35,170 nucleotides of DNA from NCBI GenBank assembly GCA_964580455.1, contig CAZOKO010000017.1, forward strand, positions 1 to 35,170, in the 5' to 3' direction. The translations under genes and the position numbers were made by a program. The notes below the pieces were generated by a model. The model was given only the letters and a program-made list of their open reading frames with translations. It was not told the DNA's origin and did no database searches. This document shows, one piece after another, positions 8,694 to 17,559 of this stretch (position 1 is its first letter; each line of letters begins with the position of its first letter). The stretch is from CAZOKO01 sp964580455 (GTDB lineage: Bacteria > Desulfobacterota > WTBG01).

Positions 8694-9697
8694 ATATGCA
8701 ACTCAATCACATCATTATCTTCTATTACAAAGTCTCTTTGAACCCTTTGCCCATTAAACTTATTATCTCTCCAGAGACGTGCGAACTTGAGCTTCTCCAG
8801 GAAATCTTTATGTACATGTTCTGCAACCTCTTCTATTGTACTCCCTACAGGCAGGATATAGGGGGCTTTGAGATCTGACTTTTTCCCGGGTGGTTTGGTA
8901 TATACACGAACAATTTCTAAAACCTTGAAAATCTCTCTTTTTAATGATTCCATGGTGTCCACCTTTTTAGTTGAAACAGGAATAATAGGAAAGTTTTTAC
9001 CATAGTGTTCCTTTAACATTTCGAGGCTTATATCCGCCAATTCAAAATCACATTTACTTCCTGCGACAACAGTTTTTTTATGAAAGACTCTTTCTTCGAA
9101 AAACTCCAGCTCTTCTTCTGCCTCAATCCGATCTCCTATTATTCTTGGTTTCAGTTTAAACCTTTCCAGCATTTCAAGCAATAATCTCATCTGGGGAACA
9201 CTGTCCTCATTTAAATCAATTACTATCAAAAGTGCATCTGAATTCCTGATAATTTGAGGAATCCAGGACTCAATATAGTCATTGGTGAGAGGAGGCATAT
9301 CAATTAATTGAACCTGAACATTTTCGTATTCTATCATTCCAGGAGTTGGTTTTCGGGTAGTACAGGGATAATCGGCTACCTCAGGAGAAGCATGGGTTAT
9401 AGATGAGACAATCTCTGATTTACCCGCATTGGGAAGACCCACTAAAACCACTTGGCCAGCCCCTTCTCTTTTGATGGTGTCAAACTCCCCTTCCCTTCTG
9501 GTTGCATGTTTCTTTTTTGATTCCTGTTTCAGTTTCGCAATTTTGGTTTTTATTTGAGCCTGAAGTTTTTCGGTGCCTTTATGTTTAGGAATAGTGGACA
9601 ACATCTCCTGCAGACATTTAATCTTATCAGGATTTGTACTGGCTTGACGGTATCTTCGTTCTGCTTCTAAATACTTGGGGGATAGGTTGGCAGGCAT
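8690..9697 (-). CDS. DRG-like GTPase with TGS domain
   Basis: This 335-residue protein begins with a charged helical segment containing IPKHKGTEKLQAQIKTKIAKLK, typical of the DRG branch of Obg-related GTPases. The G domain has GLPNAGKS (87-94), the switch region DYPCTTRKPTPGMIEYE, DMPP in place of the usual DxPG, and SKCD as G4. A TGS domain (about 275-335) ends the protein. DRG proteins are best known from archaea and eukaryotes, where they bind ribosomes or translation factors. A role in translation is inferred from the family. It lies just downstream of the archaeal-type shikimate genes, same strand, 162 bases away. Confidence 0.85.
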   Translation of the reverse strand: MPANLSPKYLEAERRYRQASTNPDKIKCLQEMLSTIPKHKGTEKLQAQIKTKIAKLKQESKKKHATRREGEFDTIKREGAGQVVLVGLPNAGKSEIVSSITHASPEVADYPCTTRKPTPGMIEYENVQVQLIDMPPLTNDYIESWIPQIIRNSDALLIVIDLNEDSVPQMRLLLEMLERFKLKPRIIGDRIEAEEELEFFEERVFHKKTVVAGSKCDFELADISLEMLKEHYGKNFPIIPVSTKKVDTMESLKREIFKVLEIVRVYTKPPGKKSDLKAPYILPVGSTIEEVAEHVHKDFLEKLKFARLWRDNKFNGQRVQRDFVIEDNDVIELHI

Positions 9698-9859
9698 AAC
9701 TTCTCTGAAATTCTACAACTCATTGAAGTTTAAAGTGTATCTTGGCAATTATTAATTTTTCCTCGCTCATTAAATTATGGATTGCCTAAGTGAAACTTAA
9801 ACTAATTTCCGTAAGATGTGTGAAATGTTAGGTGAAACAATAGACTTACGAAGCAGGTA

Positions 9860-10852
9860 TCATTTCTCTGTTATAGTTTCATCAATTTTCATACCGAAAT
9901 GCCTGCCGGCTTCTTCCAGAAAAGCTATGATTTTGCTTCCCTTTTTAAGCTCAACTACGGAAATGGGTTTGCCGTTTGGTTCAGTAAGTCGTATAGTTTC
10001 AGCGTTTTGAAGAATAGTTGAGATACTTTTCCCCCTGCATTCGGCTTCAATCAACATGAGTGGTCTTTTTTCAACTTTGGTTCTTCCAACAATAGACTTC
10101 TGACAATGTCCTTTATAATTGATAACAGTCACCTCATCACCAGATTTTAATTCAGAAAGATATCTGGTTTTACCATCAGTCACCCTGACATAAGCATGAA
10201 CCGGACCTGCATTAACCCTGAAGGGTCTGGGTTCTACATAAGGATTTTCTATGGATTCAGAGTGAACTAAAAATAACCCACCACTGCTGTTGCCAATAAG
10301 CATTCCTTCCCCTATAGACATATTAGCACAGGTATCAATACAAACCCTGTCTCCCATTCCCAGTGGTTCTACCCGGGTCACCTTAGCAATATGCAAAGGA
10401 ATACGTTCTGATGTCTCTTTCACTACTCTAATTGTTTTCTTTATTTCATTAATATTCCTGGTATTAAGGAGTACTCCATCAACCCCTTTTTCCAAAACCT
10501 TCATCATTGTTTTGGCTTCTTTTGAGTTTTTAACTTCTACGATGAGATTTCCAGTCTGGGCAATCAGGTTTTCAAGAGGAATGACCGTCCAGTCTTTCGT
10601 CTTCACAATGACTTTTTTTGATTTACTCAGGCCAAGAATCTTCTCTTCATCAGCCTTTCCCTTAATTTCCCATTCGACAACACTTTTCCCGAGCTTTAGG
10701 TCACCATCTACTGCTATGGTTTTAATCACCCCCAGTTTTTTTACTTTGCTGCTATATCCCTTTGGAACCAGGATGCCATCCGCCCCACTTTCCAAAGCAG
10801 TAGTAACAATCTCTTTCTTCCAGGGAGATGCTTTTATCCAGACAATTTTCAT
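9860..10852 (-). CDS. 3-Dehydroquinate synthase II (archaeal type)
   Basis: This 330-residue enzyme carries out the NAD-dependent oxidative deamination and cyclisation of 2-amino-3,7-dideoxy-D-threo-hept-6-ulosonate to 3-dehydroquinate, as established for Methanocaldococcus MJ1249. Recognisable blocks are the N-terminal MKIVWIKASPWKKEIVTTALESGADG, the central DRVCIDTCANMSIGEGMLIGNSSGG, and EPRPFRVNAGPVHAYV. It is unrelated to classical AroB. Its ATG lies two bases after the stop of the ADH synthase gene, which makes its substrate, so the pair is clearly one functional unit. The rest of the shikimate pathway is outside the window. Confidence 0.94.
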   Translation of the reverse strand: MKIVWIKASPWKKEIVTTALESGADGILVPKGYSSKVKKLGVIKTIAVDGDLKLGKSVVEWEIKGKADEEKILGLSKSKKVIVKTKDWTVIPLENLIAQTGNLIVEVKNSKEAKTMMKVLEKGVDGVLLNTRNINEIKKTIRVVKETSERIPLHIAKVTRVEPLGMGDRVCIDTCANMSIGEGMLIGNSSGGLFLVHSESIENPYVEPRPFRVNAGPVHAYVRVTDGKTRYLSELKSGDEVTVINYKGHCQKSIVGRTKVEKRPLMLIEAECRGKSISTILQNAETIRLTEPNGKPISVVELKKGSKIIAFLEEAGRHFGMKIDETITEK

Positions 10853-10854
10853 AT

Positions 10855-11649
10855 TTATTTCTCCAATAATTCCAGTGCTTCTTTTACTGTTGTGTTTTTA
10901 TGAACGATACTGGAAATAGTTTTTACAATCAATGAAGGATTCCTGTGCTGGAAAGCATTTCTTCCAATAGAAACGCCACATCCTCCAACATCAATGGAAC
11001 CTTTTACCATTTCAAGTATGTCCCTGTCTGTTTCCATCTTTGGTCCTCCAGCTATAACAACTGGAACAAAACATCCCTCTACTACTTCTCCAAAGCTTTC
11101 CGGCGAGCCGGTGTAAGATACCTTTACAATATCAGCACCCAACTCTGCTCCCAACCTCGCAGCATGTTTTACAACTTTAACATCATACTCATCCTTTATC
11201 TTCGGTCCCCTGGGATATACCATAGCTAGAAGAGGCATTCCCCATTTCGAACAAGTCTTAGAAACCATGCCAAAATCTTTAAGCATTGTCTTTTCACCTT
11301 CAGCACCGATATTAACATGTATAGATACCGCATCGGCACCCAGTTTTACTGCTTCTTCAACCGTACAGACCAGCATTTTGGCATTAGGATCTGGTGAAAG
11401 GCTCGTATTGGCAGACATATGTATAATGAGCCCGACATCTTTACCTTTTCCTCTATGTCCTGAACCCACCAATCCCTTATGAATGACGATAGCATTTGCA
11501 CCGCCTTTAGCTACCTCACCTATGCTTTTTTTCATATCCATTAATCCCATGATAGGACCGCTACTGACACCATGATCCATAGGGATAATGACTGTCTTCC
11601 TCGTATTTCTATTAAGTATTCTCTCCAACCTGATTTCTTTACCAATCAT
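10855..11649 (-). CDS. 2-Amino-3,7-dideoxy-D-threo-hept-6-ulosonate synthase (ADHS)
   Basis: This 264-residue class I aldolase of the DhnA family performs the first step of the archaeal-type route to aromatic amino acids, known from MJ0400. Seen active-site residues are Asp25 in IPMDHGVSSGP, Tyr145 in MVYPRGP, and the Schiff-base Lys176 in ADIVKVSYTG. The phosphate-binding part is IAGGPK followed by GCGVSIGRNAFQ. On sequence alone a class I fructose-bisphosphate aldolase is possible, but linkage to DHQ synthase II two bases downstream decides for ADHS. The start is supported by an AAAGGGAG site. Confidence 0.93.
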   Translation of the reverse strand: MIGKEIRLERILNRNTRKTVIIPMDHGVSSGPIMGLMDMKKSIGEVAKGGANAIVIHKGLVGSGHRGKGKDVGLIIHMSANTSLSPDPNAKMLVCTVEEAVKLGADAVSIHVNIGAEGEKTMLKDFGMVSKTCSKWGMPLLAMVYPRGPKIKDEYDVKVVKHAARLGAELGADIVKVSYTGSPESFGEVVEGCFVPVVIAGGPKMETDRDILEMVKGSIDVGGCGVSIGRNAFQHRNPSLIVKTISSIVHKNTTVKEALELLEK

Positions 11650-11730
11650 TGCGTTTATCTCCCTTTAAATATTATCTTACTGAAAACATGTTCTCTTACC
11701 TTATAAATTCATAGTATGAAACAAAATAAA

Positions 11731-11762
11731 GAATTGAGGAATTTAAGAATTTGCGAATTGAA
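11731..11762. repeat. Octamer array, family GAATTTAA
   Basis: Four exact-length 8-base units starting GAAT (GAATTGAG, GAATTTAA and so on), followed by a second 8-base series of CCTAAGTC type at 11768-11791. A related octamer run is at 19075-19106. It lies in the 432-base gap 11650-12081, which holds repeats and one terminator but no gene. Confidence 0.7.
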
Positions 11763-11791
11763 TATTACCTAAGTCCCTAAATCTCTGATGA

Positions 11792-11851
11792 TTCGATCCG
11801 AATGCCGAGATTCTGATTTTATCTGAATGAGACTTTTCGGTCAGGCATTAA
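11792..11851. repeat. Composite repeat, copy 2 (diverged)
   Basis: It has heptads of the CGATATT family, then TTCTGATT, then a sequence matching the 8658-8693 hairpin at roughly three bases in four and identical over CAGGCATTAA (11842-11851). The left arm has drifted, so the hairpin is imperfect. Same orientation as copy 1; the two flank the DRG, DHQS-II and ADHS genes. Confidence 0.6.
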
Positions 11852-11957
11852 CTAATCGATTTTACATCACTTATAAACATAAGTCCGGTAGTTGTCAAGA
11901 GAAATGTATGTTGTTCAAGGCATCAATGTTCTATATTCCCCCCGAAAACAACACTAT

Positions 11958-11990
11958 TCCCCCCCTTTGAAAAAGGGGGGCAGGGGGGAT
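11958..11990. repeat. C-run/G-run hairpin repeat
   Basis: A run of seven C plus TTT faces AAA plus six G across a very short loop, followed by GCAGGGGGGAT. Elements of this form are scattered between genes in many environmental bacterial genomes (from general knowledge). No T-run follows, so it is not called a terminator. Confidence 0.6.
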
Positions 11991-12018
11991 TATAAAATCC
12001 CATCTTTTTTAAAATAAA

Positions 12019-12052
12019 AAAAGCAGAGCCTTAATGAAAAGACTCTGCTTTT
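12019..12052 (-). terminator. Rho-independent terminator of the protease gene
   Basis: A 10-base stem (AAAAGCAGAG against CTCTGCTTTT) with a 14-base loop. On the minus strand it is followed by a T-rich run. It lies 30 bases past the stop of the papain-like protease gene. Confidence 0.85.
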
Positions 12053-12081
12053 AATTTTATCAATTGATTAACTCTAGCTAT

Positions 12082-13950
12082 TTAACGACAACTCCCAACA
12101 CCTTTAATCTCCAACTGCTTAAACATATCACCTTTTTCAATTTCTTTCTTTACCTCTCCAATAGCAGCTCTTAAACCCGGACTGGCTTTAACCTCAAATT
12201 CACCAAGCAATGATTCAATCTCGTCTATCAAATCCTGGGGAAAAACCATTGTTCCGCCCTCTTGCATTGCAGTCACTTCAGGCACAAGACTTTCCATCAG
12301 CACTGCTGCGCAAGAACAGAGATCCGGATTTTCCATAAGCAGCAAACCAACTTCTACAGCGTGATTATAAAGAAGATTTACATATTTCTTGCCCATCTGG
12401 TTTAACAATAATAACTCGTCCCTGAAATTCCTTAAGTTTAATAAGTCATCCTGGCTGTTTTCACCCAGTATATCTTCATAGAGTGCAGAGGCCCATAATA
12501 AACAGACATCCCATGTGAAGGTCTGCTCATACTCATTATCACTTTCATCAGATTCAGCCACATTGTTTTCACTATCCACTACTATTTTTAAAGTGTGTTG
12601 ACCGGCTTGTATTACTGGATCAACCATCCAATCTTCTAAATATGCATAATAGCTGGACTGCAATCCGTCACTTTCCATATAAGCCACCTTAGTCCCATCA
12701 ACATAGATATCAACATAAAAGGTTTCTGTGATATCTTGAGATCCATAATTTGCAACAGCTATGTCAATATAAGTCGGTTGTCCTCCACAGAGAGTATTCA
12801 CAATATTTGTTCCTATAACTGAGGAAGGAACAATGGGACCAGACCAGCCTTCGTGTGTATATGGCTTTAGATTAACATCACTGCCAGAAATAGTAGTTGT
12901 GGTTGCGGTGCCTCCACCATAATTAATATCAGCTGCATCTGCTCCAAAAATGGTCAATGAATTTTCAACATTTTCAGAAGTCACATACCCAACTCTGAAA
13001 AATCCACCATCTCCGGCACCGGGTGTATAAGGTGTAAAATTGGCGGTTTCACCCCAATCAGTACCCCAGCTATTCTTAACAATCCAGCAGGACTGGCTGT
13101 CATCGTAACCTATGATAAGCACCAAGTGACCTCCTCCCTCATCACCAGGCTCAGGAACCGGTTGATAGATACCACCAACATAGTCATAGAAATCATCATA
13201 AACATACATACCACAGGGTACCGGTTTATTTACCACTACAGCTTTAATATATTCCGGATAAGGCAGATAACCCACTTCACCAGCTATAAAAGAATAACTG
13301 GAAATCTTATAAGCTCTTGATGCTACATCGGCACAGGCACTGGCGCAGGGTGGCTCGGTACCTGTCTGCTGAGAAGAATCATATGCAAAACACGCTTCAT
13401 CGGGTGCACCTGTGTCCCTCAAAAAGTCACACACATAATCAGTATAATTACCTTCACAACCACCGTAATTATACTCTCCCTTCGTTCCAGAAGGGCCGCA
13501 GGAAACAAGATACTGTTCAGATAAATCGATCGAGAGACTAAGATTACTCTGCGACAACCTGATGAGAGTTTCCATTGCCCCTAACGTCGCAAAAGAATAA
13601 CAGCTTCCACAGTACTGCTGATTTTTCACAGAGGTAATCCAGTTGCCTCCATTGTAATTTCGCCAATCAAAAGAAGTGGGTTCACCATAAGGAATGCCAA
13701 AGCTCATTTCTTTTGGCATCATCTTAATCTTTTCAGGGAATTTTAGTCCCAGCATCAATTTACGTTCTTCTGAAGAAAGGTCTGAAAGCGAAGTCTTGCC
13801 AGCCCTCCACTCATAACCCCTGGCATCAATTTCTTTCTGCAGCTCCCCAATCTCCCATCCAGCCACAGTTGTATAAGAACCACTGCACAAAGCAAGACCT
13901 ATGATAACAGTAAAAACAATTCCCATTAACCCACTTCTTTGCAATTTCAT
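12082..13950 (-). CDS. Exported papain-like cysteine protease (C1A) with CARDB domain
   Basis: This 622-residue protein has a signal peptide (about 1-30), a short pro-region (about 33-75) and a C1A catalytic domain (about 90-335). The triad is Cys117 in QQYCGSCYSFAT, His275 in GGGHLVLIIGYDD and Asn293 in VKNSWGTDWGE, with oxyanion Gln111. A Thr/Gly-rich linker (345-357) leads to a CARDB-like adhesion domain (about 358-482) ending in DESDNEYEQTF, then an all-helical C-terminal region of unknown role. It would act outside the cytoplasm. GAGGAGG ribosome site. It is monocistronic, with its own terminator. Papain-type proteases with CARDB are uncommon in bacteria; the substrate is unknown. Confidence 0.9.
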   Translation of the reverse strand: MKLQRSGLMGIVFTVIIGLALCSGSYTTVAGWEIGELQKEIDARGYEWRAGKTSLSDLSSEERKLMLGLKFPEKIKMMPKEMSFGIPYGEPTSFDWRNYNGGNWITSVKNQQYCGSCYSFATLGAMETLIRLSQSNLSLSIDLSEQYLVSCGPSGTKGEYNYGGCEGNYTDYVCDFLRDTGAPDEACFAYDSSQQTGTEPPCASACADVASRAYKISSYSFIAGEVGYLPYPEYIKAVVVNKPVPCGMYVYDDFYDYVGGIYQPVPEPGDEGGGHLVLIIGYDDSQSCWIVKNSWGTDWGETANFTPYTPGAGDGGFFRVGYVTSENVENSLTIFGADAADINYGGGTATTTTISGSDVNLKPYTHEGWSGPIVPSSVIGTNIVNTLCGGQPTYIDIAVANYGSQDITETFYVDIYVDGTKVAYMESDGLQSSYYAYLEDWMVDPVIQAGQHTLKIVVDSENNVAESDESDNEYEQTFTWDVCLLWASALYEDILGENSQDDLLNLRNFRDELLLLNQMGKKYVNLLYNHAVEVGLLLMENPDLCSCAAVLMESLVPEVTAMQEGGTMVFPQDLIDEIESLLGEFEVKASPGLRAAIGEVKKEIEKGDMFKQLEIKGVGSCR

Positions 13951-14208
13951 AACTCTTCCTCCTCTACTATTATTGTTGATAAATTATATGAAATTCATTC
14001 TATTTAAGCCGATTTCCTCTAACACAGGTTATCGTCATTAGCAAGAAAAACTTTAGCGGCAGTTGAAACGTGCGATCCTGAATTATGGGTTTATCAGTGA
14101 ACCATTGCTTTGACACACATCATTTTCTCAGTTATGTGAACTTAGTTTAAGCTGAGTTTATCCTGAGACTTGAAGGGCTTAAGCAATTTCCGAGACGTTT
14201 AATTATAT

Positions 14209-16254
14209 TCAGGATTGTATCTTCCTGACTCGACACAAGGAAGATTTCAGCCCTGGAAAACCTGAGATTGGATCTCTTTTCTCATGGTCAGTTAAAAGAT
14301 TACAATCTGTCTCAACCCAGCCATGAGGTATATGGATAACCTTGGGCATAATACCCTCTGTCAATTTTGCTCTGATTTTAAGCTTACCCCTCTCCGATTC
14401 TACCATCACATAATCACCATCCTCCACTCCACAATTCTTCGCATCATCAGGATACATCTCGAGATAAGGCTCTGGATTAAGCTTCCTCAAACTTGGTATG
14501 TTACGATGCTGTGAGTGAAGGTACATAGGCTGTCTGCCACCGGTTACGAGTGTAAGTGGATACTCTTTTGCAAAATCCGGCATGGTTAACACACTTTCTT
14601 TAGGCTCTTTGAAAACCGGTAGAGGATCATAACCGTTTGATTCTATAGATTTTGAATGGATCTCAATTTTCCCCGAATAGGTATAGAAACCGTCTTTGAG
14701 GAATTTACCTGGCGGTATTATTCCCATAATACCCTCAGGATGTTTTTTGAGCTCAACATAGGTTGTTCCAGTAGGCTCTACAACAAAGTCCACAAGCTCT
14801 CCAAAGCTCTGCCATGGAAAGTATTTTCCATATCCCATTTTTTTTGCCAGTTCACACCAGAACTTCCAGTCAGCCATACAATTCCTACCATCAACAGCTT
14901 TATTTTGCAAATTTAAGGGCATACTTGCAACTTCCTCCCGCTCTAAAAAGAAGGCAGCAGGAAGCACTAAATCCGCATATTTGGCCGTTTCTGTCATAAA
15001 TAGATCTATGACTGTAATAAATTCCATTTTTTTAAGTGCTTCGCGTACCCCATTTGTATTAGCCAACTGTGGTATCGGTGAACCACCTGCAACGATTAAC
15101 GCTTTTATTGGACTCTCTTCTTTTTCTAAAATCTTTTCTATTACTACTAACGCCTGAGCTTGATTTATCATACTCACAAACATGGGATGTTCTTCCATCC
15201 CGATAGGATCAACTGCTGGCTTAGGAATGTCATCAATGCTGGCAGGTGCTAAAACAGTCGATGAAAGGAAGGTGTTTCCACCTTTAACATCGATGTTTCC
15301 AGTAATGGTAAGTAAAATAGAGATTGCTCTTAGTGTTTGAACAGTATTGGTTTGATGTTCAACACCGACACCCGGTATGATACCTGCTGGTTTGGTAGTA
15401 GCAAACATACAGGCTGCTTTTTCAATTTCATCTCGAGGGACCAGGGTAATTTTTTCAACTTTTTCTAAATCATACTCCCTAACCATCTCTTGCAGCTCTT
15501 CAAAACCTGATGTGTATTTTTCTACATATTCCTTATCATAAAGTCCCTTTTCAATAATCACATTCATCATCCCCAACGCCAGGGCACCATCTGTTCCCGG
15601 TCTAACCTTAAGGTGAACATCTGCAAGCTTCGCAATACTAGGAGTTCTTGGGTCGATAATGATAAATTTCACACCTTTTTCTTTCAGTCCTGTAAATATT
15701 TTTATTGTGCGGGGCATACTACAACCAGCAAAACTACCGCTGGCAAAAGGGTTTGAGCCCCAAATGATAATACACTTGCTATTTTCTACATCTGCAAAAG
15801 CCAGATTACCAAAAGTAGCTATCCCATTTAATAAATGAGGAATAAAACACTCACTGGCAGCAGAGCAGAGGTTTACCGATCCATAAGCGTTAAGAAAACG
15901 TTTCATGCAAAACATCGCAATGCAATTCTTTACATAAGTCTGCCCATGATAAACGGCAAGGCTATTGGCACCACATTTTTTCTTTAATTCATCCAGTTTA
16001 TGAGTCATCAGATCAAGTGCCTCATCCCAAGTAATCTGCTCCCATTCTCCATTTTCTTTTTTCATGGGATGTCTCAAACGATCAGGGGCATACATTATGT
16101 CCAGAGCAGCTTTACCCTTTACGCATAAATCACCCTTGCTTCTAAGATGCTCTTTTAGTCCTTCGACTTTCTTCACTTCATTGTCTTCTACAGTTGCCTG
16201 CATCCCGCAAGTCCTTTCACAAACACTACAAAATGTTTTAGCAATCCTTTCCAT
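14209..16254 (-). CDS. Stand-alone molybdopterin oxidoreductase, catalytic subunit
   Basis: This 681-residue protein belongs to the DMSO reductase superfamily. The N-terminus has a [4Fe-4S] motif, Cys9-x2-Cys12-x3-Cys16 and Cys44 (LCVKG). Cys130 in NLCSAASE is at the place of the molybdenum or tungsten ligand (Cys rather than Sec). IIIWGSNPFASGS and the C-terminal molybdopterin-dinucleotide-binding part (VTGGRQPMYLHSQHRNIPSLRKL) complete the fold. No signal peptide or Tat motif is seen, and no iron-sulfur or membrane subunit is adjacent, so the redox partner and substrate cannot be named. GAGGAG ribosome site. The 258-base gap 13951-14208 shows nothing recognisable. Confidence 0.88.
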   Translation of the reverse strand: MERIAKTFCSVCERTCGMQATVEDNEVKKVEGLKEHLRSKGDLCVKGKAALDIMYAPDRLRHPMKKENGEWEQITWDEALDLMTHKLDELKKKCGANSLAVYHGQTYVKNCIAMFCMKRFLNAYGSVNLCSAASECFIPHLLNGIATFGNLAFADVENSKCIIIWGSNPFASGSFAGCSMPRTIKIFTGLKEKGVKFIIIDPRTPSIAKLADVHLKVRPGTDGALALGMMNVIIEKGLYDKEYVEKYTSGFEELQEMVREYDLEKVEKITLVPRDEIEKAACMFATTKPAGIIPGVGVEHQTNTVQTLRAISILLTITGNIDVKGGNTFLSSTVLAPASIDDIPKPAVDPIGMEEHPMFVSMINQAQALVVIEKILEKEESPIKALIVAGGSPIPQLANTNGVREALKKMEFITVIDLFMTETAKYADLVLPAAFFLEREEVASMPLNLQNKAVDGRNCMADWKFWCELAKKMGYGKYFPWQSFGELVDFVVEPTGTTYVELKKHPEGIMGIIPPGKFLKDGFYTYSGKIEIHSKSIESNGYDPLPVFKEPKESVLTMPDFAKEYPLTLVTGGRQPMYLHSQHRNIPSLRKLNPEPYLEMYPDDAKNCGVEDGDYVMVESERGKLKIRAKLTEGIMPKVIHIPHGWVETDCNLLTDHEKRDPISGFPGLKSSLCRVRKIQS

Positions 16255-16342
16255 TTCCCATCTCCTCTTGTAAGCAATAATTCAGTTTGGGTGAATTACG
16301 TTTTAGCGTGATTATAATATAGCACAATTTAATTGAAAATAT

Positions 16343-16493
16343 CCAGCATCCAGTGGCGTATCTTTGTTGTCATTCTTCTTTGAAATTCCGCAATCCGCAT
16401 TCGCTTTATCCAGTTTTCAGCATCTTGTATTTTACATCTCCCCATAACTCCACTACTCCATCACTCCGGTATTCATTATCCAGCATACAGTAT
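16343..16493. repeat. Mixed repeat cluster (heptads and octamers)
   Basis: Between the oxidoreductase and TrmJ genes several arrays follow one another: CCAGCAT-type heptads at 16343-16356 and 16410-16437, TCCGCAAT-type units about 16386-16400, three 8-base units starting ACTCC at 16447-16470, and two more heptads at 16480-16493. No gene is seen in 16255-16503. Confidence 0.7.
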
Positions 16494-16503
16494 AAACAAC
16501 GAT

Positions 16504-17250
16504 TTACTGATCCCTATATCTTTTATTAACACCCTCAATCGCCCTTTCAACTTCTGAAAACAATTTATGGAACAATTTTAGATCCCTTCTCTCCAATCTT
16601 ATTCTTCCTAAAACTCTTCTAAAACGGTCTATAAAGTCTTTAATATCAACTCTTGGATGGAATCTTATAGTGTGTAAACAAGACTCCAAGTGCTTATACA
16701 TGTACTCTATCTCTTTGTTTTTTGCCAAATCCCACTTAAAAACCTCTACCTTCCCTTCACCCACAATGTTCTGATATAATTCATAACAATAAATCATTAC
16801 TGCCTGAGCAAGGTTTACCGCAGGCTGTTTTACTGCTATCGGAATAGTTGACACCATATGGCATGACCTCAACTCTTCATTAGTAAGTCCTTTAGATTCC
16901 CTGCCAAAAACAAATGCGATTTTTTTGTTTTTACCAATCCTCTTTACTTCATTCGCTATTTCTTCAGGTGTATGTAGCGGGTAATGACGCCCTCTAACTC
17001 TTTGAGTGGTTCCTACTATAAATTTAAATGGGCTTAAGGCCTCTTTTAAATCATCATATACCAGTGCCTTATCAATTATATCCTCTGATTTATGGGCAAG
17101 GGCATAGGCTTCCAGTCTCTTATATGGAACAGGATTAATCAGTATGAGCTCCTTTAACCCCATATTTTTCATCACACGTGCAACTGAACCTATATTCTCT
17201 GGTATTTCTGTGCTCACCAGTACAATTGATATTTTAGAAAGTGGTGTCAT
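16504..17250 (-). CDS. trmJ: TrmJ-like tRNA 2'-O-methyltransferase (SPOUT)
   Basis: This 248-residue protein is the size of E. coli TrmJ, which methylates the ribose of tRNA position 32. SpoU-family motifs are in order: PENIGSVARVMKNMGL (motif 1), FVFGRESKGLTNEEL (motif 2) and STIPIAVKQPAVNLAQAVMIYCYEL (motif 3, contributing to the S-adenosylmethionine knot). The C-terminal helical part (about 175-248) is the usual TrmJ extension. The start ATG gives MTPLSKISIVLV; no clear ribosome site precedes it. Substrate assignment within the SpoU family is by similarity only. Confidence 0.85.
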   Translation of the reverse strand: MTPLSKISIVLVSTEIPENIGSVARVMKNMGLKELILINPVPYKRLEAYALAHKSEDIIDKALVYDDLKEALSPFKFIVGTTQRVRGRHYPLHTPEEIANEVKRIGKNKKIAFVFGRESKGLTNEELRSCHMVSTIPIAVKQPAVNLAQAVMIYCYELYQNIVGEGKVEVFKWDLAKNKEIEYMYKHLESCLHTIRFHPRVDIKDFIDRFRRVLGRIRLERRDLKLFHKLFSEVERAIEGVNKRYRDQ

Positions 17251-17282
17251 GACATATTAAACCCAAATAATGCATTTGAAAC

Positions 17283-17451
17283 CACAGAGAACACTGAGGG
17301 TTAATATAGCAAAAAGAAAAACATTGCTTTCTCTGTATTACAAACCTACAACATCGTGTTTTTTTTAGCAAAGTTTAGTTTCGTTCTTCGTGGCCTTCGT
17401 GTTCTTCGTGGTTATATTTGTTTTGGTTGCAGCTGCGCTGTGCACTCTGTG
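17283..17451. repeat. 9-base arrays, families CACAGAG and CACGAAG
   Basis: 17283-17300 holds two CACAGAG-type units. 17384-17410 holds three inverted CACGAAG-type units of exactly 9 bases. 17434-17451 holds two inverted CACAGAG-type units. They fill the 309-base gap 17251-17559 together with the terminator at 17496; no gene is seen. Confidence 0.75.
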
Positions 17452-17495
17452 GTTAACTGCAAAATCTGAGTTAAAAAGCTCTGCTTCAGAATAGA

Positions 17496-17538
17496 AAAAA
17501 CACAAAGAAGGATTATCATCGTACCTTTTTGTGTTTTT
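17496..17538 (-). terminator. Terminator of the flavoprotein gene
   Basis: A 15-base stem (AAAAACACAAA...GG against CCTTTTTGTGTTTTT) with one bulged base and a 12-base loop. On the minus strand a T-run follows. It lies just past the stop at 17560. Confidence 0.75.
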
Positions 17539-17559
17539 ATAGCAAACGATTCAGGCTCA

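Noticed and set aside
11958..11980. Terminator after the ADHS region
   Set aside because: The C/G-run hairpin has no T-run and lies upstream of leftward ADHS, not downstream; it resembles a dispersed repeat.
14209..16254. Selenocysteine in the molybdopterin enzyme
   Set aside because: The frame is uninterrupted, and Cys130 occupies the likely metal-ligand position.
16343..16493. CRISPR array
   Set aside because: Units are 7-8 bases with no spacers of constant length, and no cas genes are present anywhere in the window.
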